A stretch of 64,000 bases of DNA from Candidatus Tanganyikabacteria bacterium (GTDB lineage: Bacteria > Cyanobacteriota > Sericytochromatia > S15B-MN24 > VGJW01): positions 1 through 64,000 of the forward strand of contig VGJW01000013.1 of assembly GCA_016867265.1 (NCBI GenBank), written 5' to 3'. The position numbers were made by a program, and so were the translations under genes. Of this stretch, positions 15,152-24,735 are shown piece after piece. The notes beneath the pieces are model-generated. The model was not told the origin of the DNA. It searched no databases and saw only the letters and a program-made list of their open reading frames with translations. Numbering within the stretch: position 1 is the stretch's first letter; every line of letters begins with the position of its first letter.

Positions 15152-16423
15152 TCAGGTCTCCGGAGCCTTGTCCACCAAGCGCAGACGTAGACCTACGGGG
15201 AGTGTCACGTGGGCCACCTTGTCGAAGAACTGACCGGCGGGCATGTGACTCTCGCCAGTCTGGGGGTCCTGATAGACCACTGTCACGCCACCCTTCCCTG
15301 TCCCCTGATCGTATGTCGCGTCCATTCGCAGAACTTCGACCGCGTGTCCCAGCTGTCCGCCATCAGTTCTGAGACCAACTTGAACCGAGCCAGAGTCCAA
15401 CGCTTCTCGAACCACAGAAGGCAGGCGCCGCCTTTGATCTCCCGTGCGGATGTTTACGGAGGCCTGGTTGCCAGCAAGAAGCGAGTCGACCAGTTGCCCG
15501 TACTGGTAAGAGGTCAGGGCCTCTCCGGCTCCTACGTCACCACCCAGGCGCCTCACCGTGGTGCCGAATCCGCGGTTGCCATAGCGCATGGTGGACGAGT
15601 ACTGGCGACCACCAAGCGAAGTTGAACCCGCAGGCCCATCAGCGTCAGGCCAATGCTTCTGCGCCATGCGCTTCAGCCCAGGTTGGAAGAGGTCGCCTGT
15701 GAGGGTTCTTCCTCGCACCCTGGAATCTCCAACAGCGCCATCCAGGCTGACCTTGTGCCCCATCCGCGTCTTTGTGCTGCCCGCTGTGGCCAGCTCCATA
15801 GTCATACGTACATACTCGCCAGGATCCTGACGGGCTAATGTGCTCTGGGCGACGGCCGCCGCGCAATCCAAGGTGTCCTGCCCTTGGCGGATTCGTCTGG
15901 GCCTCGCCAAGTCAAAGAGCAAGTGCTTTCTTACCTCTGTCAGCGCGAGTTCTTTGGTGTCACCGCGACCACCGGGAGGACGGAACTTCTCCGGGATTCT
16001 GACATTCTCGCCGCGATTTTGTGCGTCGATGGCGCGATCCAACTTCCTCAGGTGGTGCGCGATCGATACTCCGTTCTTGTCCATTTGGGCCAGTACGCCG
16101 TTTGCCTCAAGTCGGTCGAGGGCATTGCCCACGCGCTTGTCCACGTCGGACTTATTGGATGTCGGCTTTCTCGCTTGCTCGCGAGCCTTGTCTGACGCCG
16201 GTCTTGAGATGTCCGACCGGTCGCGACTATCCCGAGCTCTGCCACCACCAAGATTGCTGTCGACGCGCACGCCCGGCGAAGTCGGCCTTGGATCAGCTTG
16301 CCCTGCCTGCACGGCTGAACGATTGCCCTCGGGTGGGCGTTGGCCGTTGTTGAGAATGCGATAAGGAAACAGAGGGCGTCCTCGACCGACTCCGCTTCGC
16401 CCAATTCTGACCAATTCACCCAT
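15152..16423 (-). CDS. Hypothetical protein with candidate papain-fold (Tox-PL-like) C-terminal domain
   Basis: This 423-residue protein matches no family I can name with certainty. Residues about 1-110 are disordered, rich in Arg, Pro and Ser. The C-terminal part contains LDCAAAVAQ (Cys187), GHAVEVLRMD (His360) and VVYQDPQTGES (Asp386). This Cys...His...Asp order, with a DPQTG turn, resembles papain-fold toxin/effector domains (Tox-PL). There is no signal peptide. Base composition is somewhat lower in G+C than in the housekeeping neighbours, and the gene lies between a decayed Fic gene and an EF-hand gene. A secreted or contact-delivered effector is possible but unproven. Confidence 0.55.
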   Translation of the reverse strand: MGELVRIGRSGVGRGRPLFPYRILNNGQRPPEGNRSAVQAGQADPRPTSPGVRVDSNLGGGRARDSRDRSDISRPASDKAREQARKPTSNKSDVDKRVGNALDRLEANGVLAQMDKNGVSIAHHLRKLDRAIDAQNRGENVRIPEKFRPPGGRGDTKELALTEVRKHLLFDLARPRRIRQGQDTLDCAAAVAQSTLARQDPGEYVRMTMELATAGSTKTRMGHKVSLDGAVGDSRVRGRTLTGDLFQPGLKRMAQKHWPDADGPAGSTSLGGRQYSSTMRYGNRGFGTTVRRLGGDVGAGEALTSYQYGQLVDSLLAGNQASVNIRTGDQRRRLPSVVREALDSGSVQVGLRTDGGQLGHAVEVLRMDATYDQGTGKGGVTVVYQDPQTGESHMPAGQFFDKVAHVTLPVGLRLRLVDKAPET

Positions 16424-16805
16424 ACCGGGGTCCTACCCACGACGCAAGGTTTTCTACCGACGCCTGAATGTCGATGCCAGAGTCAACATTAAGGTGTCGG
16501 TGCATTCCCCCGATGCCGCCTTCAGGATGATCCGGCCCCCACGACCAGAAGAAAGGCGAGCGGAGATGTTCAGGTGCGTGCCGCATCAGGCGCATCTGGA
16601 GGGGCGTTGTCTAAGGACGGGAGCTTTCCGCTTGAGGTCGGGCCGTGGGCAATGCTCCCCTTCAGAAGCACCTCCGCTTCAGGCCGCAAGGGCATTCGAC
16701 TCGGAAGATCCATCGCTTCCTTTAAGTCTTCGTTCTGGGGCGAAAGTAAATATGTTTAATCTTGAAAAACCCTTTTGAAAGCAGCATGCAGGAGGGGATA
16801 AGATA
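16424..16805. other. Divergent intergenic region with an A+T-rich patch
   Basis: These 382 bases separate the papain-fold candidate from the EF-hand gene. I see no convincing gene. The right third (about 16735-16785) is strikingly A+T-rich for this genome and probably contains the EF-hand promoter. A strong GGAGGGG ribosome-binding site lies at 16791-16797. Confidence 0.5.
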
Positions 16806-17888
16806 ATGTTCAGTTCATTGGCGGCTCTTGCCGCTGGCGCGGCGCCTCGCCGGGCGAAGCCTGCGGGTTTCAGCGGCTCACGTATTGACGAGAAAGCACC
16901 CTCGGCTCCGGGGTCGAAGGATTCTGTGAGGTCTGATGCGGGAAGCCGGGGGCTTCCGTCGGATCTGATGCTCGATTCGGTGCCGTTCGGTCTTCCGGGG
17001 GCCAGCGCCGGACCGGAGTCGGCCGTTGGCAAGAGCCGTGAGTCGACTGCGGGATCGAAGCGAGTGATCCGGATCGATCGCAATGGCGATGGCGTCGAAT
17101 CTGAGGTCGAGAAGAAGCTTGCCCAGGGCGTCCGCAAGGCGCGTGAGTTGATGCAGGAGTTGGATCGGGACGGTAGCGGCAGTCTTGAGGGTGCCGAAGT
17201 CGATTCGGCTCCCCGGGGAATGGACCGCGACGGCGACGGAACGATAACGATGCGTGAGGGCCGACGACACTTCAACAAGCACATCGGCGCTGAGGAGCGA
17301 TTCCGGGGCTTCGATTCCACTGGCGACGGAGTTTTGTCCGGCGAGGAACTGAGTAACCAGAAGTGGGCGGAGGGACGAGACCTGGATGGGGATGGCACGG
17401 TCAGCCTTGAGGAATTCGTCCAGGGCCGACGCAAGATGGCTGAAGACGCCACGACCATCGGCCCCGGCGAGGACCCGTTCGTCTCGGCTCGTCTCGATCG
17501 GAATGCCCCCCCGAAGGTGTCGTGGTACCACCCGCATCGGAAGAACGAGACCCCGACACTCCGGATTTCGGGCAACGTGACAGCGGATAACTTCTGGCGC
17601 GAAGCTGCACTTGCATCCATGAACGTCGGGATGAGTCCGAGGCGAATGGCTTCAGTCCTGCAGGAGGCCATGCCCCGGGCGCTCGAGGGGCTTGGAGTCC
17701 GATTGGACAGCGAAGGCCAAGCCAGATTGGGCGAGACCATTCGCAAGAGGACGTCCGGATTGCCTCGTGCCAACCCGATTCCCCACGACTTGCATCCTGA
17801 TACCACGGGCAAGTACCTTGACCACAATCCGGCCGCAGCAGGATGGCGAGAGAAGTACGGACCCTCCTTCGACCGAATGCTGGCCTAG
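16806..17888 (+). CDS. Protein with five EF-hand calcium-binding loops
   Basis: This 360-residue protein contains five canonical 12-residue EF-hand loops starting at Asp91, Asp120, Asp140, Asp170 and Asp192 (for example DRNGDGVESEVE, DRDGDGTITMRE, DLDGDGTVSLEE). Each has acidic or small residues at positions 1, 3, 5, 9 and 12, so several calcium ions should bind. The first 90 residues look disordered with a short Ala-rich start. The last 130 residues form an unrecognised, probably helical region ending in a Pro/His-rich segment. GGAGGGG stands 8 bases before the ATG. It is transcribed divergently from the papain-fold candidate. Calcium regulation of the neighbour is speculation. Confidence 0.8.
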   Translation: MFSSLAALAAGAAPRRAKPAGFSGSRIDEKAPSAPGSKDSVRSDAGSRGLPSDLMLDSVPFGLPGASAGPESAVGKSRESTAGSKRVIRIDRNGDGVESEVEKKLAQGVRKARELMQELDRDGSGSLEGAEVDSAPRGMDRDGDGTITMREGRRHFNKHIGAEERFRGFDSTGDGVLSGEELSNQKWAEGRDLDGDGTVSLEEFVQGRRKMAEDATTIGPGEDPFVSARLDRNAPPKVSWYHPHRKNETPTLRISGNVTADNFWREAALASMNVGMSPRRMASVLQEAMPRALEGLGVRLDSEGQARLGETIRKRTSGLPRANPIPHDLHPDTTGKYLDHNPAAAGWREKYGPSFDRMLA

Positions 17889-17960
17889 GATGCTCGGGGT
17901 GAGGCGCTGCGCCTACCTTGCGGGGGCAGTCCGGCCAAGGTCCAAGCCAATCGTAAAACA

Positions 17961-17987
17961 GCCCGGGCAGTTGCCGACTGCCCGGGC
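17961..17987 (-). terminator. Intrinsic terminator downstream of aspS
   Basis: A perfect 11-base stem (17961-17971 with 17977-17987) and a 5-base loop, followed on the minus strand by TTTT at 17958-17955. It sits about 90 bases past the aspS stop codon. Confidence 0.8.
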
Positions 17988-18077
17988 CTTGGATCGTGCC
18001 ATTGGAGGGGCCCGTGTCGGCAATAGTGCGCGGTCTTCCCGTTGCGTAACCTTGTGGGATGCGACCCACCAGGCGGC

Positions 18078-19925
18078 CTACCCCTCCACCACCGTCCGCA
18101 CATGCAGTTCCTTGAGCTGCTTGTCATCCACCCCGCCCGGCGCGGCCGCCATCAGGTCGCGTGCCTGCTGGGTCTTGGGGAAGGCGATGACGTCGCGGAT
18201 GGCGGGCACGCCGGACAGCAGCATGCAGAGGCGGTCCAGCCCAAAGGCGATGCCGCCGTGGGGCGGGGTGCCGTAGGTGAAGGCCTCGATCATGAAGCCG
18301 AACTTGGTCTTGATCTCGTCCGGCGTCAGCCCCAGCAGCCGGAACGCCTGCTGCTGCACCTCGGCTTGATGGATACGGATGCTGCCGCCGCCCAGTTCCA
18401 CGCCGTTGAGCACCATGTCGTAGGCGTTGGCCTTGACTGCCGTGAGCTCCGCGATGGCTTCGGGTGTGAGCGTTCCCCCCTCGTCCAGGTGTGCTGCCCA
18501 GCGGGCGAGCACCGGCAGGTCCGACGGCCGAGCCGAGGTGAAGGGGTGATGCATGGCGTACAGGCGGCCCTCGGTCGCGTCGTATTCGAACATCGGAAAG
18601 TCCACGACCCACAGCAGGTTCCACAGGCCCTGCGGGATCAGCCCCAGGTCCTGCCCCAGCTTCAGGCGCAGGCGGCCCAGCACGTCCACCACCTGGCCCC
18701 ACTCCCCTGCCCCGAAGAACAGCAGGTCGCCGGGCTCGGCAGCTGCCGCTGCCACGATGGTCGCGAGCTCGGCCTCGGCCAGGTTCTTGGCCACGGGGCC
18801 CGAGGGGTCGCCCACCTTGACGTAGGCCAGGCCCTTGGCGCCGAACTTGCGGACGAAGTCCGTCAGGGCATCGATCTGCGAGCGGCTGATGCGCTGGGCA
18901 CCGCCGGGCACGCGCAGGCCCTTGACCACGGGGGCCCCGCTGAAGACCTGGAAGCTGCAACCCCGGGTCGCGTCCGTCAGGTCGCACAGCTCGAGCCCGA
19001 AGCGGGTATCGGGCTTGTCGGAGCCGTAGCGGTTCATCGCGTCCAGCCAGCTCATGCGGGGGATGGGCGCCGAGACGTTCGCGCCCACGGAGGCATGGAT
19101 CAGGTGCGCCATCAGCCCCTCGAACAGCTCGAGAATCTGGTCCTGGCTGGTCCACGACAGCTCGCAATCCAGCTGGGTGAACTCGGGCTGGCGATCGGCA
19201 CGCAGGTCCTCGTCGCGGAAGCAGCGCGCAATCTGGAAGTAGCGGTCCTGGCCGCCCACCATCAGGATCTGCTTGAAGATCTGGGGGCTCTGCGGCAGCG
19301 CGAAGAACTCGCCCGGATGGACGCGGCTGGGCACCAGGTAGTCGCGGGCGCCTTCCGGCGTGCTCTTCGTCAGGATGGGCGTCTCGATCTCGAGGAAGCC
19401 GCGATCATCCAGGTAGCGACGCATCTGCTGCATGATGCGGTGGCGGGCGGCCAGCGCCCCCGTCAGGCGCTTGCCTCGCAGCTCAAGGTACCGGTGCGTC
19501 AGGCGCAGGTTCTCGTCGACGCCGTCGTCGTCCAGCGGGAAAGGCAGGGGGCGAGCGGCGTTGTAGACCTCGAGTTGCCGGACGGCGACCTCGATCTCGC
19601 CTGTCGCGAGGCGAGGGTTCGCGAGGCCCTCGCCTCGGGCACGCACGAAGCCGCGGATGCCGACGGCGTACTCGCCGCGTAGGCGATCGGCGGCCTGGTG
19701 GGCTTCGGGCGAGGTCTCGGGCTCGAAGACGATCTGGACCAGGCCCGTCCTGTCGCGTAGGTCGACGAAGATGACGCCGCCGTGGTCACGACGCGAGTCC
19801 ACCCACCCGAAGAGCGTCACCTCCTGGCCCAGGTGGCTCGTGCGCAGGTCGCCGCCCATGTGGCTGCGGGTTCCCAGGCGCAAGGTGTCGCTGATCGTCG
19901 TGGTCACGGTGGCCTCCGTAGACAT
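18078..19925 (-). CDS. aspS: Aspartyl-tRNA synthetase
   Basis: This is a bacterial-type AspRS of 615 residues, the full expected length. It charges tRNA-Asp in the cytoplasm. It has the N-terminal OB anticodon-binding domain (EVTLFGWVDSRRDHGGVIFVDLRDRTG), class II motif 2 (FQIARCFRDEDLRADRQPEF), the bacterial GAD insertion domain, and class II motif 3 (GIAFGLDRLCML). The ATG at 19925 is retained; other Met/Leu starts nearby would also leave the OB domain intact. The gene is divergent from asnS with only 89 bases between starts, so the two synthetase genes share a control region. Presence of a dedicated AsnRS next door suggests AspRS need not mischarge tRNA-Asn. Confidence 0.96.
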   Translation of the reverse strand: MSTEATVTTTISDTLRLGTRSHMGGDLRTSHLGQEVTLFGWVDSRRDHGGVIFVDLRDRTGLVQIVFEPETSPEAHQAADRLRGEYAVGIRGFVRARGEGLANPRLATGEIEVAVRQLEVYNAARPLPFPLDDDGVDENLRLTHRYLELRGKRLTGALAARHRIMQQMRRYLDDRGFLEIETPILTKSTPEGARDYLVPSRVHPGEFFALPQSPQIFKQILMVGGQDRYFQIARCFRDEDLRADRQPEFTQLDCELSWTSQDQILELFEGLMAHLIHASVGANVSAPIPRMSWLDAMNRYGSDKPDTRFGLELCDLTDATRGCSFQVFSGAPVVKGLRVPGGAQRISRSQIDALTDFVRKFGAKGLAYVKVGDPSGPVAKNLAEAELATIVAAAAAEPGDLLFFGAGEWGQVVDVLGRLRLKLGQDLGLIPQGLWNLLWVVDFPMFEYDATEGRLYAMHHPFTSARPSDLPVLARWAAHLDEGGTLTPEAIAELTAVKANAYDMVLNGVELGGGSIRIHQAEVQQQAFRLLGLTPDEIKTKFGFMIEAFTYGTPPHGGIAFGLDRLCMLLSGVPAIRDVIAFPKTQQARDLMAAAPGGVDDKQLKELHVRTVVEG

Positions 19926-19978
19926 CCGGCAGGCGGCCCCGCCCCCGGCTCCGAAGGGGCATGGTAGCAGACGCCGGG

Positions 19979-20008
19979 TTGTCCGGCCCTGCTGGTGCGG
20001 GCTAGAAT
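19979..20008 (+). promoter_or_regulatory. Candidate asnS promoter giving a near-leaderless message
   Basis: TTGTCC (19979-19984), 18 bases, then TAGAAT (20003-20008). The -10-like element ends only 6 bases before the asnS ATG at 20015, so transcription would start at or next to the start codon. No ribosome-binding site is visible. Confidence 0.45.
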
Positions 20009-20014
20009 TCAGCC

Positions 20015-21324
<1,310 letters not shown>

Positions 21325-21328
<4 letters not shown>

Positions 21329-21528
21329 GCCCCTCGGAACGCCTGGTCGAGGGCGTGGACTATATCCTCGAGCGCGGTCTGATGGTCTTCACGGAGGACT
21401 ACCTGCGGCGCCGGGGCTACTGCTGCCGAAACGGCTGCCGCAACTGTCCGTGGGACCACGAGGGGCCGCGGGCCATCTGGAAGGCCGACGGCACCCCACG
21501 CACCCCTGGCGACAAGTCCGACGCATGA
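21325..21528 (+). CDS. DUF5522-family small cysteine-rich protein
   Basis: This 67-residue protein contains the core [20 protein letters not shown], with the CC-x3-C-x2-CP pattern of DUF5522, a family of unknown function that is often encoded next to other housekeeping genes. The TTG start at 21325 overlaps the asnS stop (TTGA), and the stop overlaps the thioesterase start (ATGA), so translational coupling on both sides is likely. The cysteines may bind a metal. Confidence 0.82.
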
Positions 21529-21965
21529 GGGCCGCCCGGACACGCTTTCGGGTCCGCTACGCGGAAACCGACGGCCAGCGCATCGCGCATCACGCGGTCT
21601 ATCCCGTCTGGTTCGAGATGGGGCGTGCGGATCTCCTGCGGGACCTGGGCCTCGACTATGGCGCGATGGAGGAGGCCGGCACGTTCATGGTCGTGGCCGA
21701 CCTGCACGTCCGCTATCGTCGGCCCGTTCATTACGACGAGGAACTGGTGCTCGAGACCACGGTCCGGGAGACGGGGCGCTCTTCGGTCGTGGTCGTCTAC
21801 TGCCTTTGGCGTGACGACGTCCAGGTGGCCACGGGCGAGACCTTGATGGTGATGGTCGGGTCCGAGGGTCGACCCATCTCCGTTCCTTCCGCACTCAGAG
21901 ATGCGCTGGCGGCCCCCCGGGCGGAAGGGTGGCAGGGCGATGCCCCGCCACCCGACCTGGCCTGA
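21525..21965 (+). CDS. Hotdog-fold acyl-CoA thioesterase (YbgC/FadM type)
   Basis: This 146-residue hotdog thioesterase has the YbgC signature RYAETDGQRIAHHAVYPVWFE near residues 10-30, including the catalytic Asp (ETD) and the HHAVY segment. Such enzymes hydrolyse acyl-CoA thioesters. The ATG at 21525 overlaps the DUF5522 stop. The 3' end converges on the hsp20 gene with only 9 bases between stops. The exact acyl substrate is unknown. Confidence 0.88.
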   Translation: MRAARTRFRVRYAETDGQRIAHHAVYPVWFEMGRADLLRDLGLDYGAMEEAGTFMVVADLHVRYRRPVHYDEELVLETTVRETGRSSVVVVYCLWRDDVQVATGETLMVMVGSEGRPISVPSALRDALAAPRAEGWQGDAPPPDLA

Positions 21966-21974
21966 CAGCCTGGC

Positions 21975-22457
21975 TCAGACCTCGACGACTTCCGCAACCG
22001 TCGTCTGCTCGGCCGTGCCACCCTCGATGGGAATGACGCGTGCCGCAGGGGCGCTGGCAAACGGCAGGCGGACGCGCAGCATGCCGTCCTCGAACCGAGC
22101 CGAGATGCCTTCCCCGGCCATCCCCTCGGGCAGTTGGAAGCGCCGCTCGAAGCTGCCCGACGGGACTTCGGCCATCCACCAGCGATCCTGCTCGCCGGAT
22201 TCCGTGACGGGACGCTGGCCGCGGATGACGAGCGCGTCGCCCTCGACGGAGAGTTGGACCTCGTCGCGAGGCACGCCGGGCAAGGCGAGGTGCAGTACAT
22301 AGGCATCCTGCCGCTGGATCAGGTTGGCGGCAGGAACCCAGGCGCGCTGGGGCGAGCCGGTGCCGAGGGCATCGAAGACGCTCTCGAGCATCTCGTGCTG
22401 CAGGCGACGAAGCTGGCGGCTGACGGGCAGGGCGGGGGTCATGACGAGTCGGCGCAT
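21975..22457 (-). CDS. Small heat-shock protein (Hsp20/alpha-crystallin)
   Basis: This 160-residue holdase chaperone has an alpha-crystallin domain at about residues 40-140 (AYVLHLALPGVPRDEVQLSVEGDALVIRG) and the terminal A-x3-xGxL signature in SARFEDGMLRVRLP. A strong AAGGAGG ribosome-binding site lies 6 bases before the ATG at 22457. An A+T-rich leader with a TTGACA element lies upstream. It follows htrA on the same strand, but a terminator separates them, so it probably has its own, possibly heat-inducible, promoter. Confidence 0.93.
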   Translation of the reverse strand: MRRLVMTPALPVSRQLRRLQHEMLESVFDALGTGSPQRAWVPAANLIQRQDAYVLHLALPGVPRDEVQLSVEGDALVIRGQRPVTESGEQDRWWMAEVPSGSFERRFQLPEGMAGEGISARFEDGMLRVRLPFASAPAARVIPIEGGTAEQTTVAEVVEV

Positions 22458-22492
22458 CTGAAACCTCCTTCAGGTTAATGGATGTTCTTTGA

Positions 22493-22521
22493 TGGTATTT
22501 GATTGAGTGTGTATGTGTCAA
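22493..22521 (-). promoter_or_regulatory. Candidate hsp20 promoter
   Basis: On the minus strand TTGACA (22521-22516), 17 bases, then ATACCA (22498-22493), within a strikingly A+T-rich stretch upstream of hsp20. The -35 box is strong and the -10 weak. The context ACTTGACA recurs upstream of dnaJ. Confidence 0.4.
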
Positions 22522-22568
22522 GTAGATTTACATGACGCCATCCTTGGCGTTGCGTCCGGCTTACGCAG

Positions 22569-22599
22569 AAAAAGGCCGCGCCCCTCTCGGGACACGGCC
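22569..22599 (-). terminator. Intrinsic terminator of htrA
   Basis: An 11-base stem with two G-U pairs (22574-22584 with 22589-22599) and a 4-base loop, followed on the minus strand by TTTTT (22573-22569). It begins 17 bases past the htrA stop. Confidence 0.75.
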
Positions 22600-22616
22600 A
22601 TGCGAGGCCTGGATGA

Positions 22617-23849
22617 CTACTCGCCTTGCTGCTGCTCCTGCTCTTGCGCCTGGTTCATGGCGCGTGAGACCTGTTCAGGCATCCGATCCAAAACGACCTC
22701 AAGGCGCTTGCGCTGTCCTTCGCGCATGACCAGCAGCGTGACCTTGTCGCCCTTGCTGCGGTTGCTGATGGACCAGATGAGCTCGGCTGCGGAGCCGATG
22801 GCCTTGCCTTGCACCTCGAGGATCACATCCCCGGGTGCGAGTCCCGCCTTGGCTGCCGGGCTGCCCTCGGTGACCTGGGTGACGACGGCGCCCTTCTCGA
22901 CGGGAAAGAACATCTTGTCTCGCTCCTCGGGCAGGTCGCGAACGCCCACGCCCAGCCAGGCCCGCTCGACCCGGCCCTTGGCCTTGAGCTGGGGCAGGAC
23001 CTGCTTGAGCGTCGTCACGGGGATGGCGAAACCGATGCCTTGGCCGTCCCGTGCCACCGCCGTGTTGACGCCGATGACCTCGCCCTTCAGGTTCAGCAGG
23101 GGGCCGCCCGAGTTGCCCGGGTTGATGGGGGCATCGGTCTGCAGGAAGCCCACCCGGGGGTTGACCTGCACGTCCCGGTTGACGGCCGACAGGATGCCTG
23201 CCGTGACCGTGTGCTGCAGGCCCAGCGGGCTGCCGATGGCGATCACGCGTTCGCCCACGCGAAGCGTCGCGGGATCCGTCAAGGGCAGCGTCGGCAGGCC
23301 CTTGGCCTCGACCTTGACCAAGGCCAAGTCCGTGTTGGGATCCTGCCCGACAACCTTGCCTTCCAGCTTGCGGCCGTCCGTCATCGTGACGCGCAGCTTG
23401 CTCGCGCCCGCGATGACGTGGTGGTTGGTCACGATGTAGCCGTCGGCTTCGAGGACGAAGCCCGAGCCCACGCCCTTCCGGACGAGGAATGGCCCCTGGC
23501 CCTGGTGCGGATTGCCGCCGCCCGGACCGCCCATACCGCCAAAGGGCCCGAAGAACCCGAAGAACGGGTCCTGCTCCTGACCATAGAAGGGATTACGCTG
23601 CCGGGTCTCGGTGTCGATGTTGACGACGGCGGCACCCACCCGCTCGACGAGGTCGGCGATAGGCTCGTCACCCGCAAGCCTGGACGTGACCCTCGCCATG
23701 ACCTGGCTGTCGGTCCCGGGGGCGTCTGCGGTCGCGGCGAGCGCAGGCGGCACTGCGCCCTGGTGGGCCAGCATCGCGTAGGTTCCGGCGGCGCCGCCGG
23801 TCGCGGCGAGGCCGACGGTCAGCAGGTTGGCGATCAAGGTCTTGGCCAC
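22617..23849 (-). CDS. HtrA/DegP-type serine protease with PDZ domain
   Basis: This 410-residue envelope quality-control protease has one N-terminal signal/anchor segment (residues about 5-30). The trypsin-like triad appears in TNHHVIAG (His), NTDLALVKV (Asp) and NPGNSGGPLLN (Ser). A single PDZ domain follows (GAVVTQVTEGSPAAKAGLAPGDVI), then a Gln/Glu-rich tail. A Gly/Phe/Pro-rich loop (FFGFFGPFGGMGGPGGG) precedes the protease core. The GTG at 23849 is chosen because GGAGGAG lies just upstream. Neighbouring hsp20 and dnaJ genes make this a small stress-response district. Confidence 0.94.
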   Translation of the reverse strand: MAKTLIANLLTVGLAATGGAAGTYAMLAHQGAVPPALAATADAPGTDSQVMARVTSRLAGDEPIADLVERVGAAVVNIDTETRQRNPFYGQEQDPFFGFFGPFGGMGGPGGGNPHQGQGPFLVRKGVGSGFVLEADGYIVTNHHVIAGASKLRVTMTDGRKLEGKVVGQDPNTDLALVKVEAKGLPTLPLTDPATLRVGERVIAIGSPLGLQHTVTAGILSAVNRDVQVNPRVGFLQTDAPINPGNSGGPLLNLKGEVIGVNTAVARDGQGIGFAIPVTTLKQVLPQLKAKGRVERAWLGVGVRDLPEERDKMFFPVEKGAVVTQVTEGSPAAKAGLAPGDVILEVQGKAIGSAAELIWSISNRSKGDKVTLLVMREGQRKRLEVVLDRMPEQVSRAMNQAQEQEQQQGE

Positions 23850-23958
23850 GATGGTCTCCTCCGGTTCCGGGGCTGGCATCCCCCCAATCGGGAGACGGTG
23901 CTTGGGGCATCAAGGTTTCGCATGATACGACTCCCGGGACGCGCGGGACAGCAGGCCG

Positions 23959-24735
23959 TCAACGGGTGAGGTAGGTAAATGTGGCCTTGTTGGCCTGGGT
24001 GTAGGTCTTGCCGCCCGTCACGTCCGCGATGCGGATAGTGTAGTTGCCCGTGACATCGATGACCTCCTCTTGCGGAATGACCATCGAGATCATTGCGGGC
24101 AGGCTGGCGACGGACCGGGTTGCTTCGGGGCCCCAGCCGCAGGGATTGATGACCCGGATGTGGTAATTCCGGGTTGACGTGCTGGTGGACGTCAGCCTGA
24201 AAGTAAGCGTGACCGGTACCCCGGGTCCGGTCACCGCCGGCATGGCCCCCATGGCCAGCGTGACGCCCTCGAGCGCGGCCTCGGCCGGCGCCACGACCGG
24301 CACGGCGACACCCGCGGCCTCGGGCACGAGGCGATCTACCACGCGGTAGCCGGACGACGGTTCGAGGAAGCGCAGGCGAATCGTCCACAGGCCCCGGCTC
24401 TGCTCCCAGACCGGTGGTTCCTGGATGGGGGGCGTGATGCCCGCGGGCGCGAGGATGGCCAAGTCCGGCATCTGGGCCTCGCCGCGCGGACTCGAGGCCG
24501 CGAGGTACAGCGCCCGGTCATGCGCCACGAGCCGGCTTGCAGGCGTCTTGTCCCGTTGCAGCCACGTCACGGTCCAGACGAAAGGTGCTTCCGTCGCAGG
24601 CAACGGCAGCGGCCCAGGCTGAAGCCGTTCACCTTGCGTCGTCAGTGCCGGGCCGCAGGCCACACCCAGCAACAGGAGCGGCAGGCAGGCCCGGAGGCCC
24701 GGTTTCACGGATGCGCCCTCGATAGCTTGACCCAC
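23959..24735 (-). CDS. Hypothetical lipoprotein
   Basis: This 258-residue protein has a clear lipoprotein signal: hydrophobic LRACLPLLLLGVAC with Cys27 as the lipidation site. The mature part looks beta-rich, with two immunoglobulin-like stretches (VPVTLTFRLTSTSTSTRNYHI and DVTGNYTIRIADVTGGKTYT). I do not recognise a family. The start overlaps the end of the upstream secreted-protein gene by about 31 bases, so the two are probably co-transcribed. Confidence 0.75.
   Translation of the reverse strand: MGQAIEGASVKPGLRACLPLLLLGVACGPALTTQGERLQPGPLPLPATEAPFVWTVTWLQRDKTPASRLVAHDRALYLAASSPRGEAQMPDLAILAPAGITPPIQEPPVWEQSRGLWTIRLRFLEPSSGYRVVDRLVPEAAGVAVPVVAPAEAALEGVTLAMGAMPAVTGPGVPVTLTFRLTSTSTSTRNYHIRVINPCGWGPEATRSVASLPAMISMVIPQEEVIDVTGNYTIRIADVTGGKTYTQANKATFTYLTR

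Noticed and set aside
16494-16778. Short open frame in the intergenic region before the EF-hand gene
   Set aside because: No ribosome-binding site, no domain, and a composition typical of chance frames.
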